Position numbers and translations under genes: made by a program. The notes below the pieces were generated by a model, which was not told the origin of the DNA, did no database searches, and saw nothing but the letters and a program-made list of their open reading frames with translations. Below are positions 56,488 to 64,000 of a stretch of DNA of 64,000 nucleotides, one piece after another (position 1 is the stretch's first letter; the number at the start of each line of letters is the position of its first letter). Source of the stretch: Aristolochia californica (taxonomy: Eukaryota > Streptophyta > Magnoliopsida > Piperales > Aristolochiaceae); NCBI GenBank assembly GCA_029961685.1, contig JARWKL010000010.1, forward strand, positions 20,758,087 through 20,822,086, written 5' to 3'.

Positions 56488-58243
56488 TAGGGGTCGCATT
56501 GAAGCGAGCCAAGCCCGAACTTGCCTATGTTCGAGCTGGGCTTGATTTAAATATTTCAAACTTGAGCTCGAGCCCAATAATTTTAACCGAGTTTGAGCTC
56601 CAACCTAAATTTAAAACTTTGAAAAAAAATACATGTCAAATAAAAAAATATATAAAATTATGCATACATGTTACATAAAATTGGGCATAAATTCTGTACA
56701 TTAACTTTCCATAAATTTATCTATATAGTCTGCATAAAATTATCTATACACTATGTACTGATGTCAATTTGTATGTCCAACTGCCATTGTCAACTCATTA
56801 AAATGTTAAACTATAATAGAGGTCTAGCATTCCTACTTTGAAAGTGTCTCATTCAAGAGAATTGTGGAGCAGATTTTTCTTAAATCAGCACTACAGATTT
56901 CCATAAGTATTGTGATAATTCATACCAGTACTGTGAAAATCAAATAACAGGTATAATAGGGCACAATACAAACAAAAGAGTCAAAAGAATCAAATAATTC
57001 ATATCAACACTGTGAAAATTAAATAATAGGTATAATAGGGCATATACAAACAAAAAGTCAAAAGAATCAAATAATTCATACTTGTAAAATCAAATAATAG
57101 AGCACTGCAGATTCCACGATGAAAATAGAATAACCAACCCATCTAATTTGGGTGAATAGAGATTCCATATAATTTTTTTTTAATTCATGAAATGAACCAT
57201 TCCATCCTATATATATAACGAAGAATGGGGTCCCCTCAGGAAATGATTTGTTCGACGGATAGAAAAGGTAAGTCAAACCTTTCTTCCATTTTTACTCATC
57301 GACTCACTCATCGTAAATATGGGATATACTAGTCAACATTATAACAAATACATATATCGTGATGCAATCAACAAGGATTGCTCGTTTATTTGAGAAAAAA
57401 ATCATATTGTAAAGCATAACTTACAGAAATGACATAGCCTAATAATAAAAAATGAATAGAAAAATCTGAGAGAATGTAAAAGGGGGAAACAGAGTTTGCT
57501 GCTTGAAAAACAAGATAAAAATCAAAGTAATGGAGAAGGTTGTAGCTCGAGGGCTAAGAAGAGATTAGAAAAATGAAGGTCAGTTGGTGATGTTTTCTCT
57601 GGAAAAACAGGAACAAAAGCGAATATAGGCTGAAGAAATGGGTTTCCTCCTTATCTTCCCAGATTTTGAACACCTGTGATATATATCAATCACGATATGG
57701 AAATGGATTTCTTCCTTTCCCGGATTTAGTTTGGGGCAGCCGAAATAAGCTCACAAGCAGAACTTCATACATCATTTAAAAAAAAAAGACGATGCTCCAG
57801 TAGGCAAGTACAGGAAGAAAGAAAAAGAGACAGATTGAGGGAGGAGGGGGGACTGTACCTATAACCGGAGAAGGCACACAGGATCATCCCACTAGAGAAG
57901 GGCAGCATTCATGAGCTAGAGAAGGGGCAGCATTCAGTAGAAGGAGAAGGGGAAGCGTTCACGAACAGGAGAAGGGGGAGCATCACCTTTCCTCCTTCAA
58001 TCCCAACTAGAGAGGTTTTCCTTTGGTCCTGAGTCCCATATTTTACCCTGGGTTTAAGTAAACGAGCCGGTTTGCGATCTCGCAAACTGAATGGAACCTG
58101 GTTCGAGTTTGGCTCATTTACTTAAACGAGTCAAAACCCAATCTGGAATTCGATTTGAGATTGGGTTTATTCGAGCCAAATCGAGCCCAAATCGAGCAAA
58201 GCTCAAGCTAATCACGAACTGGCTCGGTTGGATGCCACCCCTA
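56488..58243. mobile_element. Non-autonomous hAT element (1756 bp)
   Basis: Terminal inverted repeats: TAGGGGTCGCATTGAAGCG at the left; the right end reverse complemented is TAGGGGTGGCATCCAACCG. Perfect 8-bp TSD GTTGTGGT at 56480-56487 and 58244-58251, diagnostic of hAT. Subterminal regions are rich in CGAGCC and GAGCTCG words. The interior has a roughly 79-bp duplication (56931-57090) and no transposase. Confidence 0.93.
56931..57090. repeat. Direct repeat of about 79 bp inside the hAT element
   Basis: 'CTGTGAAAAT..AAATAA..GGTATAATAGGGCA' begins at 56931 and 57010, with a third partial start at 57081. Confidence 0.8.
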
Positions 58244-58251
58244 GTTGTGGT

Positions 58252-59000
58252 ACCCAAAAGCACTTGGGTAATCAAGTTTGGAAGCCCAAATCACCTAGCA
58301 CCTCAATTGTCATCCCAAATGGACCCAACCTGAAATGGATCTCTAAGGATTAAACTTTTCATGATGTAGGTATGTCTTCGAGCCAATACACCAAAAAATA
58401 TTTGGATTTTGGATAATGGTTGCTCAAGGCACATGATTGGGCACATGCCCAGTGATAACAAGAAGTTCATTGAACCCATTCCCAAAGATGAATGTCGTAT
58501 AACTTTTGGAAACGATAGAAAAGTTACCTCAAAAGGAATTGGTAAATTTTTTATCTCAACCGCTTTCATATCTGATGTAGATTATTTAAAACGGTTAATT
58601 ATCATTCAAATTTATGTGGATGATATCATATTTGGTTCTACAAACCCCTCTTTGTGTCAAGAGTTTGTTAGTGTAATGAAGAATGAGGTTGAAATGAGTT
58701 TAACGGGTGAACTCACATTCTTCCTTGGATTTCAAGTAACTCAAACCAAAATTGGCACATTCATAAATCAATCCAAATACACTAAGGGATTTCTTAAGAG
58801 ATTCATCATAAAAAATATTAATTCAATTAGAGCACCCATGAGTTTTTCCTTGAAACTTGACTCAGACAACTCTGATAGGGCCATAGATAAAAAATTCTAT
58901 AGAAGCATGATAGGATCCCTACTATATCATTCAGCCAGTACAATAGATATAATGTTCTCTGTATACCTATGCTTAGATATCAATCTGATCCTAGAGAATT
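58252..59000 (+). pseudogene. Copia F pol: protease fused by deletion to the end of RT
   Basis: WISKD-type sequence and DNGCSRHMIGHMPSD (protease active site, DNG in place of DSG) near 58409. About 50 codons later it passes directly into IQIYVDDIIFGSTN (RT YVDD box) and TGELTFFLGFQVTQ. The whole integrase and the first part of RT, normally well over 2 kb, are absent. The joined frame is open for 199 codons from 58409, but it is a deletion product. Confidence 0.88.
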
Positions 59001-59029
59001 TAACTTAGTGGTAGTGAAAATAATAATTT

Positions 59030-59525
59030 TTTATCTACTTGGGACACCCAACTTATGTCTTTAGTAGTCAAACTCTTCAACCATTCATCTAGTTGGTTAC
59101 TTGGATGCTGATTTTTCCGGATGCAAAATTGACAGAAACAGTAGTAGTGGCAGTTGCCAATTACTTGGAAATGCATATCTCTTGGTTTTCTATGAAACAA
59201 TGGTTGGTTGCACTTTCCACCACTAAAGCTAAATACATAGCATGTGGAAGTTGTTGTGCTCAAACTTCTTTGGATGAAACAACAACTAGATGACTACGAC
59301 TTAGAACAAAAAGAAATTTTAGTCAATTGTCACAACATGAGCGTTGTAAGTCTTAGCAAAAACTTAGTTCACCACTCTCGATCAAAACACATAAATTAGA
59401 CATCACTTTATTTGAGAGTTTGTTCAAAACAAGGTTATTAAGATTGAATTTGTCCCCACCAAAAATCAATTAGCGGATATCTTTACAAAGCCATTAGGAT
59501 TTGAATGTTTCTCTAAGGTTTGAGG
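59030..59525 (+). pseudogene. Copia F RNase H remnant
   Basis: A YLDADFSGCKIDR-type segment near 59100 (broken by frameshift), ISWFSMKQ, VALSTTKAKYIACGSCCAQ near 59205, and an ADIFTKPLGFECF-like end at about 59475. Frameshifts between the parts. Confidence 0.82.
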
Positions 59526-59651
59526 AGAACTAGGCATGAAAAACCCACCTTGATTCAATTTGGCTGAAAATTTTGAGCATAATGAACACATCCCATCATT
59601 GTAGTGCCTAAAGAGTGAAGCAAAAATAAAAAGACTACAATTCTGTCTCTC

Positions 59652-59745
59652 TACAAAGGTCATTGATCAATCAATGCCTATTGGTTGATCGATCAACTTA
59701 AGTGATTGATCAATTAATCGAAATAGAATGATTGATCATTCAAGA
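59652..59745. repeat. TGATCGATCA-type palindrome cluster inside element F
   Basis: Several words like TTGATCGATCAAC and GTGATTGATCAATTAATCG, the same motif as in the family's U3 clusters. Here it lies between RNase H and the extra ORF. Confidence 0.75.
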
Positions 59746-59951
59746 TGGGAACAAAGAAGATGAAGAGTCAATATTGAATTTTTAACCTATCTATTCATCT
59801 CTAAATCATTCCAAAACCCTTTCCAAATGATTTTCTAGAGCTCCAGTGACCTAAAACCCTATTTCCCTTTTAGTTATTGAGAAATTTCTCACCAATTCTA
59901 AGGCTTAAACCTCATTTTCACTTTTTTCTCTCAAAACCAAACCAAGCAACA

Positions 59952-61013
59952 ATGGTTAGGACCAAGGTCATCACCAAGAAGAAGACTCCAAGGAAGGAGA
60001 GCGACAGTTGTGATGAAATGCCAAATGGGAGGGAATACTTTCACACAAGACTGTAACAAGAAAGGTATTTCTCCACTTTTGCTCCCAAGAGTATCGTTGA
60101 CCCAAAAAAAGTTGATATTTCTTTTAGTGAGAGGAAAATTGATGGATTTGAAGAATTATTCCAGCTCTATAGAGGCTTGTTGGAGAGAGAAGAGCCCGTG
60201 TATCCCCTTCTTGTGAAGGTGTTTTACACAAATCTTGAAATTGAGGATCTAGGGCCACATAGCCTTAGGATTTCTTCCTATGTGAAGAAAATACTTATTT
60301 CTATTCAGAATCCTACTCTGAATGATCTCCTCAACTCCATCGTCAGGGGTATGATGGACTATGTTAATGAGAATGGGCTAATGGATCTCCACGAGTACCT
60401 CCCGCAAAATATCCAGGATGCTATCCTCACAGTTTTTGGTCAAACAACTGGGAGTTCCTATGAGGTCAAGATACATGACCTCACTATGGCTCAGAGATTC
60501 ACCATGGAAATTGTGACTCATGAGCTAAATCCAAGAAAGGGCACATTCTCTAGGCTCACAATAGCCGCCATTTTCCTGTAGATGGTGATCTTCCAGAAAG
60601 TTTCACTTGACTTTGGATACTTCACGGCTAGTTGGGTGTCCAACATTAAAGTTAGGTCTAGGGCGGATAGTCTACCATTAACTCAGGAGATCACAACCAT
60701 CCTCTTACATTACATAGTAGACCTCTCGGATGAGGTGTCTGTGGACATAACTAAGAAGATATCCATCGAAGAAATAAAGTTTGGAAAGTTTGGTTTTTCT
60801 AATTGGCAAGGTCAGTGGATTCAAAAAGAAAAGATATCAAAGGAATTAACCCCTCAACCTATAGATTCCAGAGACGAGCTTAGTCCGGAGCCTCTCATGG
60901 ATCAGTTTGAATTCTCCAAGAGGAGAAGAATGGAAGAAGGCAGCTTGTCATCCACCAATCAGTCATTAGCACTAGAGGATGTCGTGGATGATGTCAGGTG
61001 GCTGCTCAGGTAG
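59952..61013 (+). pseudogene. Extra 3' ORF of element F (additional ORF after pol)
   Basis: Starts ATG at 59952 with a basic N-terminus (MVRTKVITKKKTPRK). After a frame break before 60120 it is open to 61013 except for one TAG at 60579. Segments like PVYPLLVKVFYTNLEIED, LNDLLNSIVRG, LTMAQRFTMEIVTHELNPRK and LTIAAIFLMVIF recall the domain called 'putative plant transposon protein' in plant genomes. The tail is acidic with a basic KRRR patch. It lies downstream of RNase H and upstream of the polypurine tract, the position of the env-like or additional ORF in SIRE-type Copia elements. I see no convincing transmembrane or signal segment. Role unknown. Confidence 0.7.
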
Positions 61014-61486
61014 CAATCCTTTCCACTTAGGAAGAGTTGAAGACTGGACTGTAGAGGATTGAGAACCTCCTCAAGACCATCCTCAACCGACTTCCGCCTC
61101 CAGATTATTTGTTCTAGGATCCACCCATCTTTTTGACTCCCAGTGTACATTTTGTCCATTCTATACTTGTATGCACTTCTTTTCTAGCATTGTACACACT
61201 TTTTGTAAAGCATTGAAAATTCAATGACACTGCCTTTGAGCCACTTGTTGTTATATCTTATGTATTTCATTGACTATCTTTTGAGTATGACAAAAAGGGG
61301 GAGAAAATTGGGAACTTAGATCAAAAGATCCATGCTATCATAATTTTACAAATCTTATGCTTAAAAGGATCAAAACACACTTTGCAAAGATTAAGCGGGA
61401 GCTTATGTTCAAATTACATCATTTACTTAACTCCAACCCATAGGGACGTGTAACTTTTATTTTTCAAAATTAGGTTTTGTCATCAT
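61014..61486 (+). other. 3' untranslated region of element F
   Basis: Gene-free sequence between the extra ORF and the polypurine tract. It contains an earlier purine run GACAAAAAGGGGGAGAA at about 61287-61303, a second polypurine-tract-like sequence about 200 bp before the real one. Confidence 0.7.
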
Positions 61487-61500
61487 AAAAAGGGGGAGAT

Positions 61501-62167
61501 TGTTGACCATAGGTCAACTCTCATGTTGCTTTTGATGACAAGAAAACTTAATTGATTTAACAACTAGGAAATTTAAGTATTTCATATACTTCTCCTTCAA
61601 GAGTAAATGCATCTCAAGGTCTAAACCTTCGAGCCAAACTCAAGACCTCAAGGAAAATTGAAGAATGTCTCTTAAAGAAGCACCCACAAGGAAGAAGATA
61701 ACGGGAAGACTAGAGTTCAAGTGTAATAGACAAATGTCTAAACTCAGTCACTTTTGTAAGAGAGCATTCTAAACTCCCTTTCCTTAAGTATATGTGAAAT
61801 CAGGAACCTATTTAATCTAGATAGAAAGGCCTAGCTAGAGCTAGAATCTAGACACAATCTCTTGGGAAGATTGGCTTTGTAAAAATTATGAATTGAGCTA
61901 CACGTGGACAAAGAGATCCGAAATCTCTTTTGTAATTCTAGCTATTAAAGCTTTTGAGAATATTGGAATTTTCCCAAGAAAGGGTTCTTGGGCGGTGATT
62001 ACCACTAGGGGAACATCGATAACAAAAAATCTATTTGTCCCTGTGGAGTGTGAATGTTATATTTAATCTTGAATTGCTTTCATGAATGAATTTTTAGTTA
62101 CACACAACTCGCTTCTAACTTGATAATCTCAATTCACCCGCCTCTTGAAAAGCCACCTGCGCCAATA
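61501..62167 (+). repeat. 3' LTR of element F (667 bp, internally deleted)
   Basis: Starts TGTTGACC after AAAAAGGGGGAGAT. Compared with the 1493-bp LTR2, about 0.85 kb is missing at around 61800, including the whole palindrome cluster and TATA box. It ends CCAATA (family CCAACA). Confidence 0.85.
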
Positions 62168-62600
62168 AATTACTAATGACTGATCTATTGGTTGAATAAA
62201 TAAAAATAGAAAACACAAACTATGCTGAAAAAATTATGAACTTCAATTCTAATATAATTAATCTCAAATATCTGAACTTAAAAACACAACTTTGTGAAAC
62301 CAAAAATGTTGTAGTTTCATTCTATCTCAAAAGTCTTCATAATAAAAACAATGTACAAAACGATGACTCCTTCTAAAACATTAAAAAAAAAGAATTATGT
62401 TCCATATTCTTTACATTGATCCTTTTCCTAGTCCTTCACAAGAGAAAAACTTATACTATTCACAAAGAGGGTTGCTCATATTCTAGCACTTGCAGATATC
62501 AACTCTCTTGACTCTTCTATGGTAATAGTCCCTAAATTCCCATAATTTATACAAAGTAAAAGTCATTTTTTATGCACGCAATAACATTATTATTTTAGTA
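62168..62600. other. Gene-free AT-rich stretch
   Basis: No feature recognised. Confidence 0.6.
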
Positions 62601-62968
62601 TTTTCTTTAATTTACTTTATTTATTTCAGTTTTAAGCCATAGGGGTATTTTTGGAATATTTTATTTATAGGGGTATTTTTATAATATTTTATCTTAAACC
62701 CTAACAGGGTGAACCCTATTTAAGGGGTATGAGTAATGAGAAACACAGACATTGAAGTATTAAGAATTAGGTTAAATCTAGTGTAGAGAGGCTTAGAGTT
62801 CTCCTCAACGAGCTCTAGGGTTTTCAAGCTTCCCTTTGGCTTGATCTTTCGTTTTCGTCTTCCCCATGTCTTCCTACTACCCCTACGGTAATGCCTGGAA
62901 GACCCGTAACCCATGGCGGACCCCAAATCTTCCCAAAGAATCCTTGTGTCAGATTCAGGACCGTAACA
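62601..62968 (+). repeat. 5' LTR (right part) of LTR retrotransposon J
   Basis: Ends ACCGTAACA and is followed after 2 bp by the primer-binding site TGGTATCAGAGC (62971-62982). A TATTTAAGG promoter-like string is near 62718. The end and general layout resemble the LTR of Gypsy element G. I could not place its start; 62601 is only an approximate limit. Confidence 0.7.
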
Positions 62969-62991
62969 ACTGGTATCAGAGCAGGAACACG

Positions 62992-63892
62992 ATGGCCATC
63001 GAAGACCCATATTTGGCAATGCATAGACAAGTCCATGAAATGGCTGAAGATGGTGAGACGTTGGAAAGTATACAGATGTGGCATTCTGGCTAGGTGCAAT
63101 ATTGGCTAATGATGGAGTACAAAGAGGCATTCGTCGGAGAAGATATCTCCGACAGAGTAAAGTTATGGCGAATGAAGAGGTATAGAAATGCATCCGGTGG
63201 AAAAACTGTCTCTGCCGGGAAAAAGGGTAACACCGAGGCTTCAACTTCGTTCCGTCTACCGACCAAGACTCTTACGAAGGATTTGGGGGAAACCTCAAAT
63301 CCAAATTCACCCCAAAACACCTCAGCACCACCATCCATCCTCACCTCCACTAGCGCCGACCACCGACGTCGATTCCGCGACGACGACCTCCGAAATTGGG
63401 GACTCAACATGTCCCAAATCGGAAGGATATCATGAAATCCCTTCGGTGACACCCACGGAACACCGTTTACAAGTCCCCCCTCAAGTCCAAAAGTTTGCCA
63501 TTTCGGAAGAGATTTTCGAAATCCTGAAATCAAACGACGAGGACCCAGATTTTGGGAAATCGGCAGAAATTTCTGCCCCAATCCCGTCGATGGGTTCGAC
63601 CTCCCAAATCATCTTCTCACGGCCAGCCGCACCTCTTCCAGCACCGCAAACGGAAGTCTTCTCATCTTCCTCGGTCACGGCGAAGCAATTCAACCCTTCC
63701 TCCTCTGTCTCGGTACATCGACCAGCTCCAACAGCCAAAAAATTCCACCGAAAAAAGAGGAAGCACCGTCAAAAACATGTCCGGTGGGATGTGACTTCCA
63801 ACCACTCCCTCCCACTTGCCGTCCCCCTCTTGGCAGAACCGAGGGAACCCAACTTCCTAATTGGGTGGGCATGGCCCCGAAAATTTTTTTAG
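62992..63892 (+). pseudogene. Gag-position ORF of element J, broken
   Basis: The first ATG after the primer-binding site starts MAIEDPYLAMHRQVHEM and meets a TAG after 33 codons. It reads on in the same frame to 63435, and a +1 frame (63188-63892) continues with a Pro/Ser-rich region and a basic HRKKRKHRQKH segment. No zinc knuckle, protease or RT before the window ends, and the protein family is not recognised. Confidence 0.5.
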
Positions 63893-64000
63893 GGGGAGTT
63901 GGCTTCCGGCCAACTGCAATTAGTCTCAACCTCCTTTTCGGCTAGACAGTGGGGAACCCTCGTCCACGCAATCGCGGGTAAGCCTTTACATCGTCCTCTG

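Larger units (their letters stand above)
46850..62167 (+). mobile_element. SIRE-like Ty1/Copia element F, degenerate, with nested H, I and hAT
   Basis: The 5' LTR (46850-47687) lacks its start. Primer-binding site TGGTATCAGAGC at 47690-47701. Gag starts at 47754. The 3' LTR is 61501-62167, after an AAAAAGGGGGAGAT polypurine tract. Removing H (48512-55775, one TSD copy) and the hAT element (56488-58251) leaves about 6.3 kb. Internal deletions have removed integrase and most of RT. An extra ORF lies between RNase H and the 3' LTR, as in SIRE/Maximus-type elements. No TSD, as the left end is lost. Confidence 0.85.

Noticed and set aside
57076..57276. 66-codon minus-strand ORF that at first sight recalled organelle DNA
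   Set aside because: I could not match it to any plastid or mitochondrial gene, and it lies in the AT-rich interior of a non-autonomous hAT element.
62720..63738. Minus-strand ORFs up to 174 codons near the right end
   Set aside because: They run opposite to the LTR end, primer-binding site and gag-position ORF of element J, whose order is clear on the plus strand.

Overview
This is a nuclear genome window from a flowering plant, very probably a eudicot; I cannot name the species. The evidence is one intron-rich plant gene with GT-AG introns, embedded in plant-type LTR retrotransposons (Ty1/Copia, Ty3/Gypsy, a TRIM), hAT and Mutator-like elements, and LINE and SINE remnants. There is no bacterial operon structure, no CRISPR array and no rRNA gene. 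The only host gene I can support is an apparently intact chloroplast-type tRNase Z (TRZ2-like) on the minus strand. Its eight coding exons between 14014 and 2657 encode 359 residues.

Layout. 1-2600: a truncated LTR and old retroelement debris. 2657-14014: the tRNase Z gene. Two large introns, both about 4 kb, hold a 320-bp tandem duplication, a LINE RNase H remnant, and a minus-strand LTR element (7694-11574) whose left LTR is split by a Mutator-like element. 14814-15184: a small hAT-like element. 15415-18420: a pair of LTRs with almost no internal region, each carrying a 35-bp minisatellite. 18869-22031: a minus-strand LTR of a SIRE-like Copia family, interrupted by a second LTR of the same family and by a 357-bp TRIM. 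22032-46660: an old Copia element (B) split by a chromodomain Gypsy element (G, 25646-31787) and, 28 bp further on, by a minus-strand Copia element (C, 31816-44697). C itself contains a further Copia element (D, 34173-39664) and two solo LTRs. 46850-62167: a degenerate SIRE-like Copia element (F). It is split by a non-autonomous LTR element (H, 48512-55770), which is split in turn by a young Copia element (I, 49446-54565). F is also split by a non-autonomous hAT element (56488-58243). 62600-64000: the start of another LTR retrotransposon (J), cut by the window edge.

How it fits together. Exact target-site duplications (TSDs) let the order of insertion be read directly: LTR1 before B, B before G and C, C before D; F before H before I. 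Nearly all element coding regions are broken by stops, frameshifts, deletions or lost catalytic residues, so they are annotated as pseudogenes. The most unusual observations are: the 35-bp minisatellite inside an LTR; dense TGATCGATCA-type palindrome clusters about 45-60 bp upstream of the TATA box in four LTRs of one family; the miniature 357-bp TRIM; an additional ORF after the RNase H region of F; and a recent insertion (I) whose own proteins look dead.
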